NCBI GenBank assembly: GCA_019638515.1
Contig: JAHBTS010000007.1
Span: 62,001-126,000 of the forward strand
DNA length: 64,000 nucleotides
Direction of reading: 5' to 3'
Source: Chitinophagales bacterium
GTDB taxonomy: Bacteria; Bacteroidota; Bacteroidia; Chitinophagales; LD1
Under the pieces are notes generated by a model. That model had not been told where the DNA came from, made no database searches, and saw nothing but the letters and a program-made list of their open reading frames with translations. This document shows, one piece after another, positions 17,294-26,222 of the stretch. Position 1 is the stretch's first letter; each line of letters opens with the position of its first letter. A program made the translations under genes and the position numbers.

Positions 17294-18168
17294 CCTTCCG
17301 GATATTTTACCTGCGACAAATACAAGCCTCTTGCCGGAGCAGAAAGTTGCACCCTGAATTTTTCTTGAGCCAAAACGGTTTCTTTAAAAAGCTCTACAGA
17401 TATTTTCTTCTTCCCAACCATTAAAAGTGTACCCACAATGGTGCGAACCATGCCGCGCAAAAATCTATTGGAAGTAATAGTAAACCTTACGCCAAAATCT
17501 TGCTTATGCAGTTCGTGTATAGGCTTATACAAGCAACCTTCTTCATAAGGTTTCAATACTTTTTCGGGGGAAGAAATTACATCCCACCGCGCTTGCGAAA
17601 GATGGCAAATATTGGTCTTAAAATCTTCGCTCGGCAAGCAAAGCGAAGTAAAATCCTTTACACCGCACAATACCTCCGAAGCCGCTGCCACACACTCCCA
17701 ATCAATAGGATAATATCCTTGAAACAAACTGTATTTATTCAAAAAGGCATTCTTGGGAAAATGTATAAAGTACTCATACGTTCGTGCAACAGCATCAAAA
17801 CGGGTATTGGCATTCTCCTTTGCCCTAAACATTTCGTGTACTGCAATATCTTCGGGCAGCACACCATTTAATCTGAAAACAAAATTCTCTACATCCGTAA
17901 TAGCATCAGTATTAAAGTGCATATAAAACTGCTTGGCATGCACGCCCGTATCAGTTCTTCCGCAACCCATAGAAGCCACTTCGTGGCGAAGCAATTTTTT
18001 AAGTGCCGCATTAAGCACACCTTGCACGGTTTCACTATTGGGCTGCACCTGCCACCCACTGTATTTATGCCCAAAATACGATAGGTGCATTACCCATCGC
18101 TGCTGCCGCGGCTGAACCAATTCTACCGCTTCCAATTTATTTTCTTCTGCGTTCAATTTCTTGTTCAA
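17278..18168 (-). CDS. truA: tRNA pseudouridine synthase A
   Basis: Converts U38-U40 of tRNA anticodon arms to pseudouridine. The catalytic aspartate motif MGCGRTDTGVHAKQF is intact, as are RTYEYFIHF and the C-terminal NRFLRGMVRTIVGTLLMVG. The 296-residue form carries about 24 extra N-terminal residues before RWVMHLSYFGHKYSGWQ. It overlaps the proline dehydrogenase gene by 32 bases; a GTG or ATG near 18090 would remove the overlap but would clip the first beta strand, so the true start is uncertain. It is convergent with rfbB. Confidence 0.93.
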   Translation of the reverse strand: MNKKLNAEENKLEAVELVQPRQQRWVMHLSYFGHKYSGWQVQPNSETVQGVLNAALKKLLRHEVASMGCGRTDTGVHAKQFYMHFNTDAITDVENFVFRLNGVLPEDIAVHEMFRAKENANTRFDAVARTYEYFIHFPKNAFLNKYSLFQGYYPIDWECVAAASEVLCGVKDFTSLCLPSEDFKTNICHLSQARWDVISSPEKVLKPYEEGCLYKPIHELHKQDFGVRFTITSNRFLRGMVRTIVGTLLMVGKKKISVELFKETVLAQEKFRVQLSAPARGLYLSQVKYPEGYPAV

Positions 18169-19312
18169 TCAATTTTAGCTCTCTACTCATTTGACCATTT
18201 ACCGAAGTATTTTCCTGTGCCCTGCGAATTAAATACGGAATTACATCTCTCACCGGACCGTAAGGCAAGTACTTGTAAGCATTGAAACCATGCTTAGCCA
18301 AATTAAAAGTAATGTTATCGCTCATACCATAAAGTTGCGAAAAGCAAATACGGGAATGATTGGGAGCAATTCCCAACGCTTCCATTTTCTTTATAGCCGC
18401 CAAGCAACTTTGTTCACTTTGCGAAGCCACACAAAGCGCCACATGCTCTATATTTTCAATACAAAGCTCCGCAGCGGCATCAAAATCTTTATCCACTGCC
18501 TTTTTATTTTTATGAATGGGCGAAGCATATCCATTATCGAGTGCCCGCTCATTCTCTTTCTCCATATAAGCACCGCGTACCAATTTGGCGCCTAAAATAA
18601 AACTGCCCCTTTTGGCTCTTTCTATTTCCTTCTTTAAATATGCCAGCCTATCCCAACGGTAAAGTTGGAATGTGTTTGAAACTACCGGAAATGAAGTGTT
18701 ATACATTTCCATCAACTCCTCGGCAATGGTATCTAAAGTATCTTGAATCCAAGTTTCCTCTGCATCAATATATAACTGCACATTGGCTTTTTGAGCTGCC
18801 CTGCTCATACGATGAAAGCGCTCTTTTACACTCTCGAACTCCTGCTTTTCTGTCGCACTTAGCTTTTCACCCGACTGTACTTTTTCGTACAATGCCAATC
18901 TGCCAAAACCGGTAGGCTTAATACAAACAATATTGGCAGTCTTGTTTTTTCCGGCAAAAGCAATGGCAGCCAAATTCTGTTCAATTGTTTTATCGAAATC
19001 GCACTCAGTTTCCTTAGACTCTACACCATAATTTAGCATGGCAGAAACGCCATATTTGCTCAGTTCGGTAATTGTTTTCTTACACTCCTCAAAAGTTTCG
19101 CCACCACAAAATTGCTCGTAAACCGTAATCCTAAAGATGGGCGTAACCGGCAAATGCAACTTTAACGCCAATCCTGCCGCTTTAGCCCCCCAATTAACTA
19201 ACGCATTATTGCCAATAAGTTTAAAAAGCGTGCGAGCTTCTTTAAGCGCAGTAGTACTTTTAGAGGCAAAGGCAACCTCTGTATTTTCAAAAATATTCGA
19301 ATCTATTTTCAT
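18137..19312 (-). CDS. Proline dehydrogenase
   Basis: FAD enzyme that oxidises proline to pyrroline-5-carboxylate, feeding electrons to the quinone pool. It is a stand-alone ProDH domain (391 residues), not a PutA fusion. Visible are the core strand VCIKPTGFGR, LYIDAEETWIQ, GAKLVRGAYMEKE (FAD/substrate region) and the C-terminal YLPYGPVRDVIPYLIRRAQENTSV. ATG 19312 gives a normal N-terminus (MKIDSNIFEN); an upstream start at 19333 adds MRPIAIA. It is divergent from rplL. The P5C dehydrogenase partner is not in the window. Confidence 0.92.
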   Translation of the reverse strand: MKIDSNIFENTEVAFASKSTTALKEARTLFKLIGNNALVNWGAKAAGLALKLHLPVTPIFRITVYEQFCGGETFEECKKTITELSKYGVSAMLNYGVESKETECDFDKTIEQNLAAIAFAGKNKTANIVCIKPTGFGRLALYEKVQSGEKLSATEKQEFESVKERFHRMSRAAQKANVQLYIDAEETWIQDTLDTIAEELMEMYNTSFPVVSNTFQLYRWDRLAYLKKEIERAKRGSFILGAKLVRGAYMEKENERALDNGYASPIHKNKKAVDKDFDAAAELCIENIEHVALCVASQSEQSCLAAIKKMEALGIAPNHSRICFSQLYGMSDNITFNLAKHGFNAYKYLPYGPVRDVIPYLIRRAQENTSVNGQMSRELKLIEQEIERRRK

Positions 19313-19416
19313 AGCTATTGCAATCGGGCGCAAGTTAGAAATTAGCTTGTAAACTGCTTTTGTTAAATCACCAAATTACATTCAAAGTACACTTAAAGGA
19401 TATTTCTTTATTTTTC

Positions 19417-19446
19417 TTGAAAAAATACACACAAATTGTATATTTG
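19417..19446 (+). promoter_or_regulatory. Promoter of rplL-rpoB
   Basis: TTG (19417-19419), a 19-base spacer and a perfect -7 box TATATTTG (19439-19446). Transcription would begin near 19452, leaving a leader of about 160 bases. The 300-base interval 19313-19612 holds no gene and no trace of rplJ; apart from this promoter I see only the AT-rich leader. Confidence 0.65.
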
Positions 19447-19612
19447 CGCTCCCGTTTTCCGAAAGGGCTTCCAAGACGGTTTGGCAAATTATTCATTTTC
19501 AATGAGTTAAAGCAAAAAAAGCGTTGTGAGCCGCTTAAAAAGTTTTAGTTCAAAAAGAATAAAATGCAAAATCAACTTATCTCTTAACAAAATAAAACGG
19601 TAAATAATTATC

Positions 19613-19990
19613 ATGGCAGATTTAAAACAATTAGCAGAAACACTGGTTAGCTTAACAGTGAAAGACGTGCAAGAACTTGCAAACATTTTGAAAGCCGATT
19701 ACGGTATAGAACCAGCTGCTGCTGCAGTTGCAGTTGCCGCAGCTCCTGCTGGAGGTGGTGCAGCCGCTGTTGCAGAAAAAACAGAATTTGATGTAATTCT
19801 GAAAAGCGCAGGCGCTCAAAAATTGAACGTAGTAAAAGTAGTGAAAGATCTTACAGGTCTTGGCTTGAAAGAAGCTAAAGACTTAGTAGATGGCGCTCCT
19901 AAAGCGGTAAAAGAAAAAACCGACAAAGCTACTGCTGAAGACCTTAAGAAAAAACTAGAAGAAGTAGGTGCTGAAATTGAAATTAAGTAA
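19613..19990 (+). CDS. rplL: Ribosomal protein bL12 (L7/L12)
   Basis: Stalk protein of the large ribosomal subunit that recruits translational GTPases. The 125-residue sequence has the dimerising N-terminal helices ([24 protein letters not shown]), the Ala/Gly-rich hinge ([22 protein letters not shown]) and the conserved C-terminal domain ([42 protein letters not shown]). rplJ (L10), which nearly always comes directly before rplL, is absent: the preceding gene is a proline dehydrogenase on the other strand. A dedicated promoter lies at 19417-19446. Confidence 0.98.
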   Translation: MADLKQLAETLVSLTVKDVQELANILKADYGIEPAAAAVAVAAAPAGGGAAAVAEKTEFDVILKSAGAQKLNVVKVVKDLTGLGLKEAKDLVDGAPKAVKEKTDKATAEDLKKKLEEVGAEIEIK

Positions 19991-20011
19991 TCTACTTTAA
20001 CGTAAAAATTT

Positions 20012-20044
20012 AAGGCATGGCTTCTCTTGATGGAGCCATGCCTT
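20012..20044 (+). terminator. Stem-loop between rplL and rpoB, probable attenuator
   Basis: An 11-bp perfect stem, AAGGCATGGCT (20012-20022) with AGCCATGCCTT (20034-20044), is followed by only a short T run. This weak terminator fits partial read-through, which would lower rpoB relative to rplL. Confidence 0.6.
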
Positions 20045-20054
20045 TACCTGTTTA

Positions 20055-20105
20055 TTGGAGGATATTTTTTTGTGCGGTGCTGACCAACCTCCAAAACATC
20101 AGTGA
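20055..20105 (+). other. rpoB leader: inverted repeat and possible 11-codon ORF
   Basis: TTGGAGG (20055-20061) is complementary to CCTCCAA (20088-20094). The GGAGG inside it is an unusual perfect Shine-Dalgarno sequence for this window. Nine bases after it, TTG at 20070 opens an ORF of 11 codons (MCGADQPPKHQ) that ends with TGA at 20103-20105 and contains the second arm. This might be a leader peptide or translational switch, or chance. Confidence 0.25.
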
Positions 20106-20167
20106 AAGGCTGAAAAGTGAACCCGGCAGCAAAAATTAAACAGCATTTTCAATCTCTCAAATATTAT

Positions 20168-23100
20168 ATGGCTGAAAAAAACAACATTGGTACCCAGCAA
20201 AGAATAAACTTCGGAAAAGTGAAGTTGCTGGATCAACAACCAGACTTGTTAGATATTCAACTTGCCTCCTTTAAAGAATTTGTTCAATTAGAAACTACTG
20301 CCGATAACCGTTCAAGCGAAGGATTATGGTCTGTATTTAGCGAAAATTTCCCGATTACCGATTCAAGAAGTATCTTCTTGTTGGAATTTTTGGACTACTT
20401 TGTAGATCCACCTCGCTACACAATTGAAGAATGTATTGAACGCGGATTAACTTACTGCGTTCCACTAAAAGCTAAATTAAGACTAAGCTGTAACGATCCC
20501 GAGCATATAGATTTTAAAACTATTGTTCAGGACGTTTTCTTAGGAAATATACCTTATATGACACCCAAAGGCACCTTTATTATAAACGGAGCCGAGCGCG
20601 TAGTGGTAAGCCAATTGCATCGCTCACCGGGCGTGTTCTTTGGGCAAAGTTTCCACCCGAATGGAACAAAAATTTATTCTGCACGCGTAATTCCATTTAA
20701 AGGTGCATGGATGGAATTTGCTACCGATATTAACAACGTAATGTACGCCTACATAGACCGTAAGAAGAAATTCCCGGTTACTATGTTGCTACGTGCCGTT
20801 GGTTACGATACCGATAAAGACATCCTGAAGTTATTTGACTTAGCCGATGAAATTGAGTTAAAAAACAAAAAAGAAGCGGTTAAAGCTGTTGGTAGAAAAT
20901 TGGCAGCAAGGGTACTTAGAACTTGGATGGAAGATTTTGTGGATGAAGATACAGGAGAGGTTGTTTCCATTGAGCGTAACGAAGTACTATTAGAGCGCGA
21001 TACTATTATTACCGATGATAATATTGAATTAATTTTAGATAGCGGCTCCAAAACTTTGTTTGTACATAAAGAATCGGTAACTGCAGATTACTCAATCATT
21101 TTCAATACTTTACAGAAAGATACTTCAAACTCAGAAGTAGAAGCATTAAGCCATATTTATCGCCAGTTGCGCGGCTCAGATCCACCAGATGAAGAAACAG
21201 CCCGCGGCATTATTGAGAAACTATTCTTTAGCGATAAACGCTACGATTTAGGAGAAGTAGGTCGCTACAAAGTGAATAAAAAGTTAGAGCACGATATTCC
21301 TATGGATGTGCGTGTTTTAACAAAGCAAGATATTATTGCCATCGTAAAATACTTGGTAAACTTATCGAACCAAAGAGCAGAAATTGATGATATTGACCAT
21401 TTGAGCAACAGAAGAGTACGTACCGTAGGTGAGCAATTATACGCTCAATTCGGAGTGGGCTTAGCTCGTATGGCAAGAACCATCCGTGAGCGTATGAATG
21501 TACGCGACAACGAGGTATTTACTCCGGTAGATTTGATAAATGCCAGAACACTATCTTCGGTTATCAACTCATTCTTTGGAACTTCACAGCTTTCTCAGTT
21601 CCTCGACCAAACCAACCCATTGGCAGAAATTACCAACAAACGTAGGGTTTCCGCTTTAGGACCTGGAGGTTTAAGCCGCGAAAGAGCAGGTTTCGAGGTT
21701 AGAGACGTACACTACAGCCACTACGGTCGTTTATGTACTATTGAAACTCCGGAGGGACCAAACATCGGTTTGATTTCAACTTTGTGCACACACGCCAAAG
21801 TAAATGCAATGGGCTTTATTGAAACGCCTTACCGCAAAGTGGTAGATGGTAAAGTAGATGTAAAAGGTGATGTAAAATTCCTTTCGGCCGAAGAAGAAGA
21901 CAACTACACCATTGCACAAGCTAAAACTGATATTGACAAAACAGGAACTTTCCAAACCGATAAAGTTAAAGCACGTTTCCAAGGCGATTTCCCAATTACT
22001 ACGCCAAACGATGTTCAATTTATTGATGTAGCTCCTAACCAAATTGTGGGTGTAAGTGCATCGCTTATTCCGTTTCTTGAAAACGATGATGCCAACCGTG
22101 CGCTCATGGGTTCAAACATGCAACGCCAAGCGGTACCTTTGTTACGTCCGCAAGCTCCGGTAGTTGGTACAGGCTTAGAAGCTAAAGTGGCTCAAGACTC
22201 TCGTAACTTAGTAAATGCCGAAGGCGATGGCGTAGTAGAATATGTTGATGCCAATCAAATAATTATTCGCTACGATAGAACTGAGGAGCAACAATTGGTA
22301 AGTTTCAGAGATGAGAAAAAAGTTTACAACCTTTCTAAATTCTTAAAAACCAACCAAAGTACTTGTATAAACCTTAAACCGCTTGTTCGCAAAGGACAAC
22401 GCGTTTCTAAAGACCAAGTTCTTTGTGAAGGCTTTGCCACTCAAAATGGAGAACTGGCATTAGGTTCTAACCTTAAAGTAGCATTTATGCCATGGAAAGG
22501 TTACAACTTCGAGGATGCTATTGTAATTTCAGAAAGAGTAGTACGCGATGATGTATTCACCTCTATGCATATTGAAGAGTTTGAATTAGAAGTGCGCGAT
22601 ACCAAATTGGGCGAAGAAGAGTTAACACCGGATATTCCAAACGTAGCAGAAGAAGCAACTAAAGATTTAGACGACAACGGTATTATTCGCGTAGGAGCCC
22701 ACGTAAAAGAAGGTGATATTCTAATTGGAAAAATTACGCCTAAAGGCGAAACAGATCCAACTCCTGAAGAGAAACTTCTACGTGCCATCTTTGGCGATAA
22801 AGCTGGCGATGTGAAAGATGCTTCATTAAAAGTACCGCCTTCTATTGAAGGAACTGTAATTAGCAAAAAACTTTTTGCCCGCGCCAAAAAAGATAAAACT
22901 TCTAAGGTTAAGGAAAAAACGCTTTTAGAAAAACTCGATAAAGACTTTGCTAAAAAAACAGGTGAAATTAAGGACTTATTGATTGAAAAATTGATGACCG
23001 TTCTTAGTGGTAAAGTAAGCAATGGAGTTCACAATTCATTTAAAGAAGAAGTAGTTTCTAAAGGAACCAAGTTTACTTCTAAAGTATTGGAATCTATTGA

Positions 23101-23986
23101 TTTTACCAATATAGATGCATTAGGTTGGACAAAAGAAAGCGACACCAATGAATTGGTGAAACAAATCATACACAACTACACACTTTGCATAAACGAAGAA
23201 ACAGGACGCTACAAACGCGAAAAATTCAATATCAGCATTGGTGATGAATTGCCAAGTGGCGTATTGAAACTGGCTAAAGTTTACATAGCAAAGAAACGTA
23301 AGCTAAAAGTAGGTGATAAAATGGCAGGACGCCACGGAAACAAAGGTATTGTTGCCCGTATCGTTCGCCAAGAAGATATGCCGTTCTTAGAAGATGGCAC
23401 TCCGGTAGATATCGTATTGAATCCACTTGGTGTACCTTCGCGTATGAACCTCGGACAGATTTACGAAACTGTATTGGGTTGGGCTGGTCAAAAATTAGGT
23501 TTAAAATTTGGCACTCCAATTTTTGATGGTGCTGAACTTTCCGATATTTCAGACTATATAAACAAAGCAGGTTTACCGGAATTTGGTTCTACTTACTTAT
23601 ACGATGGCGAAACCGGAGAGCGTTTCCACCAAAAAACTACTGTGGGTGTAATCTACATGATTAAGCTAATCCACATGGTTGATGATAAAATGCACGCTCG
23701 CTCTATTGGACCTTACTCACTTATTACGCAACAGCCATTGGGTGGTAAAGCACAATTTGGTGGTCAGCGTTTTGGAGAGATGGAAGTTTGGGCATTAGAA
23801 GCTTACGGTGCCTCTAACATCTTGCAAGAGTTGCTTACTGTTAAATCCGATGATATTGTTGGTAGAGCAAAAGCATACGAAGCTATTGTAAAAGGAGACA
23901 ATATTCCTGAGCCAACTATGCCGGAATCTTTCAATGTATTGGTTCACGAATTGCGTGGCTTAGCACTCGATTTAAAGTTTGATTAA
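20168..23986 (+). CDS. rpoB: RNA polymerase subunit beta
   Basis: Catalytic beta subunit of RNA polymerase, 1272 residues from ATG 20168 ([17 protein letters not shown]); a GTG at 20117 would add 17 residues and is less likely. Conserved blocks are intact: [16 protein letters not shown], the rifampicin region ([21 protein letters not shown], then [20 protein letters not shown]), [17 protein letters not shown]-like [20 protein letters not shown], and [19 protein letters not shown]. Asn490 occupies the place of E. coli His526. rpoC does not follow: a terminator and a convergent hydrolase gene come next, which is highly unusual for this operon. Confidence 0.99.
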   Translation: MAEKNNIGTQQRINFGKVKLLDQQPDLLDIQLASFKEFVQLETTADNRSSEGLWSVFSENFPITDSRSIFLLEFLDYFVDPPRYTIEECIERGLTYCVPLKAKLRLSCNDPEHIDFKTIVQDVFLGNIPYMTPKGTFIINGAERVVVSQLHRSPGVFFGQSFHPNGTKIYSARVIPFKGAWMEFATDINNVMYAYIDRKKKFPVTMLLRAVGYDTDKDILKLFDLADEIELKNKKEAVKAVGRKLAARVLRTWMEDFVDEDTGEVVSIERNEVLLERDTIITDDNIELILDSGSKTLFVHKESVTADYSIIFNTLQKDTSNSEVEALSHIYRQLRGSDPPDEETARGIIEKLFFSDKRYDLGEVGRYKVNKKLEHDIPMDVRVLTKQDIIAIVKYLVNLSNQRAEIDDIDHLSNRRVRTVGEQLYAQFGVGLARMARTIRERMNVRDNEVFTPVDLINARTLSSVINSFFGTSQLSQFLDQTNPLAEITNKRRVSALGPGGLSRERAGFEVRDVHYSHYGRLCTIETPEGPNIGLISTLCTHAKVNAMGFIETPYRKVVDGKVDVKGDVKFLSAEEEDNYTIAQAKTDIDKTGTFQTDKVKARFQGDFPITTPNDVQFIDVAPNQIVGVSASLIPFLENDDANRALMGSNMQRQAVPLLRPQAPVVGTGLEAKVAQDSRNLVNAEGDGVVEYVDANQIIIRYDRTEEQQLVSFRDEKKVYNLSKFLKTNQSTCINLKPLVRKGQRVSKDQVLCEGFATQNGELALGSNLKVAFMPWKGYNFEDAIVISERVVRDDVFTSMHIEEFELEVRDTKLGEEELTPDIPNVAEEATKDLDDNGIIRVGAHVKEGDILIGKITPKGETDPTPEEKLLRAIFGDKAGDVKDASLKVPPSIEGTVISKKLFARAKKDKTSKVKEKTLLEKLDKDFAKKTGEIKDLLIEKLMTVLSGKVSNGVHNSFKEEVVSKGTKFTSKVLESIDFTNIDALGWTKESDTNELVKQIIHNYTLCINEETGRYKREKFNISIGDELPSGVLKLAKVYIAKKRKLKVGDKMAGRHGNKGIVARIVRQEDMPFLEDGTPVDIVLNPLGVPSRMNLGQIYETVLGWAGQKLGLKFGTPIFDGAELSDISDYINKAGLPEFGSTYLYDGETGERFHQKTTVGVIYMIKLIHMVDDKMHARSIGPYSLITQQPLGGKAQFGGQRFGEMEVWALEAYGASNILQELLTVKSDDIVGRAKAYEAIVKGDNIPEPTMPESFNVLVHELRGLALDLKFD

Positions 23987-24014
23987 ACAATTTTTGTTTA
24001 ACACAACATACAAT

Positions 24015-24048
24015 AAAAAAGCGGCTTTGGAAACAGAGCCGCTTTTTT
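24015..24048. terminator. Bidirectional terminator after rpoB
   Basis: The arms AAAAAAGCGGCT (24015-24026) and AGCCGCTTTTTT (24037-24048) form a 12-bp stem with T runs in both directions. It serves rpoB and the convergent hydrolase gene. Confidence 0.88.
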
Positions 24049-24057
24049 ATTTAAGTG

Positions 24058-24825
24058 CTAGGCTTGCAGAAAGCGCTCCACCACTTCCGCAAATACCTGA
24101 GGAGCATCGGCATGCAACCAGTGCCCGGCATTGGCTATTTCCTCCAATTCATTATTGGGAAACAATTCATCAATAGCCGAAAAGTTTTCGGCAGTAATGT
24201 AGTTCGATTTTTGCCCTTTAATAAATAGTGCTTGCCCCAAAAATGGCGAACCTCCTACTCTATCGGAAATTTCATTATACGCCTTCCATAAAACCGGCAC
24301 ATTAAATCGCCATGCGAAATTATTTTCATCGTTTCTATACAAGCCTTTCATTAAAAACTGAATGGTGCGCTCATCTTCACCGTTGAGCAGTGTGTGCAAC
24401 TGCGTTTCTACATCTTCACGGCCGGCAACCCTGCTCAAATCTATAGCTAATAATGCCTTAAAGATATGGCTGTGCCTATCATCGTAAGCAACAGGAGCTA
24501 CATCTACCACCACCAATTTTTCTACCATTTCAGGATATTGTGCAGCAAAATCCATTGCTACCTTCCCACCCATAGAATGTCCTATTATATGAGCCTTTTC
24601 AATTCCATTTTGCTCAAAAAAATCATGCAAATCGTTCACCAAAATATGGTACGAAAACTCATTTGAAAATGGTGATTTCCCATGATTGCGCTGATCGATA
24701 ATCCATACCCGATAAGCAGTAGAAAATCGTTTTGCAAGGCTGAGCCAATTATCTAAAGATCCCATCAATCCGTGTAAAATCACCAGTGGAAATCCATCGC
24801 CAAAAGTTTTGTAATTTAAATTCAT
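24058..24825 (-). CDS. Alpha/beta hydrolase, YbfF-like esterase
   Basis: Cytoplasmic alpha/beta-fold hydrolase, probably an esterase of the YbfF/ABHD11 type; the substrate is unknown. The oxyanion loop LHGLMGSLDNW, the DQRNHGKSP strand-turn, the nucleophile elbow GHSMGG and the C-terminal catalytic His in NAGHWLHADAP are all visible. ATG 24825 (MNLNYKTFG) is preferred over 24849, because a candidate -7 box TATGTTTG lies at 24834-24841 inside the longer version. The gene is divergent from tpiA and convergent with rpoB. Confidence 0.9.
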   Translation of the reverse strand: MNLNYKTFGDGFPLVILHGLMGSLDNWLSLAKRFSTAYRVWIIDQRNHGKSPFSNEFSYHILVNDLHDFFEQNGIEKAHIIGHSMGGKVAMDFAAQYPEMVEKLVVVDVAPVAYDDRHSHIFKALLAIDLSRVAGREDVETQLHTLLNGEDERTIQFLMKGLYRNDENNFAWRFNVPVLWKAYNEISDRVGGSPFLGQALFIKGQKSNYITAENFSAIDELFPNNELEEIANAGHWLHADAPQVFAEVVERFLQA

Positions 24826-24833
24826 AGCAAACT

Positions 24834-24841
24834 CAAACATA
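24834..24841 (-). promoter_or_regulatory. Candidate -7 box for the hydrolase gene
   Basis: TATGTTTG on the minus strand, a full TAnnTTTG match, 9 bases before ATG 24825, so the mRNA would be nearly leaderless. No -33 TTG was found. Confidence 0.33.
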
Positions 24842-24914
24842 GCAAGCAATTACTTTGTATGCATATCACAAAACATTTCTTTCAGCAAATTCATACTTTT
24901 TGCATATTTACCCC

Positions 24915-25667
24915 ATGCGTAAAAAACTAATTGCAGGAAACTGGAAAAGCAATTTACTGTTATCTGAAGCTATATCGTTAGCTAATTCTATTGCCGCACA
25001 ACCAATTTCAACTCATTATGAATTAGCGGTTTTTCCTCCCGAAGCATTTATTACTTCGGTTGCCTCTATATGTAACACACAAGTATTTACAGGAGCACAA
25101 AACTGCAGCATGTATGCAGAAGGTGCATTTACGGGCGAAACCACAGCACGCCAACTGCAATCGGCTGGTGTGCAAATGGTGCTAACCGGACACAGCGAGC
25201 GCAGGCAGCTTTTCGGAGAAACCAATAGTGTAATTCAACAAAAAGTAAACAAAATACTAGAAGCAGGTCTAACTCCTGTTTTTTGCTGTGGCGAAATGCT
25301 TCCTGCCCGCCAAGCCAACCAACAAAACCAAGTTGTATTGCAGCAACTGCAAGAGAGTTTATTTCACCTAACCGAAAGCGATTTTGGTAAAGTAATAATT
25401 GCATACGAACCTGTGTGGGCAATTGGCACAGGCGTAGTGGCATCGCCAGCAGAAGCCGAAGCTATGCACGCGTTTATACGAAACGAGGTAGCTCAAAAAT
25501 ACAGCACCACAACAGCGCAAACGCTACGAATTTTGTATGGTGGCAGCGTGAAACCAGACAATGCCCAAGAGCTTTTCAGTTGCAATAATGTGGATGGTGC
25601 ATTGGTTGGAGGCGCATCTTTAAAAGTTGCCGATTTTTTGGGTATTGCCCATTCAATAAATCAATAA
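24915..25667 (+). CDS. tpiA: Triosephosphate isomerase
   Basis: Interconverts dihydroxyacetone phosphate and glyceraldehyde-3-phosphate in glycolysis. Catalytic residues are all seen: Asn/Lys in AGNWKSN, His in TGHSERRQLFGE, Glu in AYEPVWAIGTG, and the phosphate-gripping YGGSVKPDN and DGALVGGASL. ATG 24915 gives the 250-residue family length; an in-frame start at 24855 would add 20 non-conserved residues. cdd follows after 5 bases, so the two are probably cotranscribed. Confidence 0.97.
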   Translation: MRKKLIAGNWKSNLLLSEAISLANSIAAQPISTHYELAVFPPEAFITSVASICNTQVFTGAQNCSMYAEGAFTGETTARQLQSAGVQMVLTGHSERRQLFGETNSVIQQKVNKILEAGLTPVFCCGEMLPARQANQQNQVVLQQLQESLFHLTESDFGKVIIAYEPVWAIGTGVVASPAEAEAMHAFIRNEVAQKYSTTTAQTLRILYGGSVKPDNAQELFSCNNVDGALVGGASLKVADFLGIAHSINQ

Positions 25668-25672
25668 TTATT

Positions 25673-26146
25673 ATGCAAAAAACAATTGCTCTTTCTTATG
25701 AAGTAGTAGAAATACAGGCACTTTCAGCAGAAGAAACCGCACTCAAAAATGCAGCCGAATCTGCCATAGAAAAAGCCTATGCGCCCTATTCAAACTTTAA
25801 GGTAGGGTGCAGCGTGCTACTCGAAAATGGAGAAATTGTACATGCAGCCAATCAAGAAGTTGCAGCTTATCCCGTATGTATTTGTGCCGAGGGCAGCGCA
25901 CTGAGTATGGCATCAGGCTTATTTCCTACCGTAGCAGTAAAAGCACTTTTCGTAACTGCCAAAAACACAAAAGGCATGGCCTACGGAGCAGCGCCCTGTG
26001 GTGTTTGCCGCCAACGCATTGTGGAATACGAACAGCGATTTGGGCAATCTATAAAAATCTATTTCCCGGAAAGCGAAAACCATCTGGTTAAATTCAATCA
26101 GGCAAAAGACTTACTTCCATTCAGCTTTACCGGAGCCAACTTATAG
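25673..26146 (+). CDS. cdd: Cytidine deaminase
   Basis: Zinc enzyme that deaminates cytidine and deoxycytidine to uridine for pyrimidine salvage. The zinc site is complete: CAEGSAL (Cys and catalytic Glu) and PCGVCRQ. YAPYSNFKVGCSVLLENGEI marks the substrate-binding N-terminal part. At 157 residues it is a usual homotetrameric-type enzyme, with a short N-terminal extension. It follows tpiA by 5 bases. Confidence 0.94.
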   Translation: MQKTIALSYEVVEIQALSAEETALKNAAESAIEKAYAPYSNFKVGCSVLLENGEIVHAANQEVAAYPVCICAEGSALSMASGLFPTVAVKALFVTAKNTKGMAYGAAPCGVCRQRIVEYEQRFGQSIKIYFPESENHLVKFNQAKDLLPFSFTGANL

Positions 26147-26222
26147 TTGTAGTTTTCCTCCTGTTTACAATTCAATTTCATTCAAAACTGCTTGCAAAAG
26201 CCTATTATTGCCTTTGCAAATT

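Noticed and set aside
22501-23022. A 173-codon open frame antisense to rpoB.
   Set aside because: It lies fully inside the conserved rpoB frame, has no homology that I recognise and no own promoter; a shadow of codon use.
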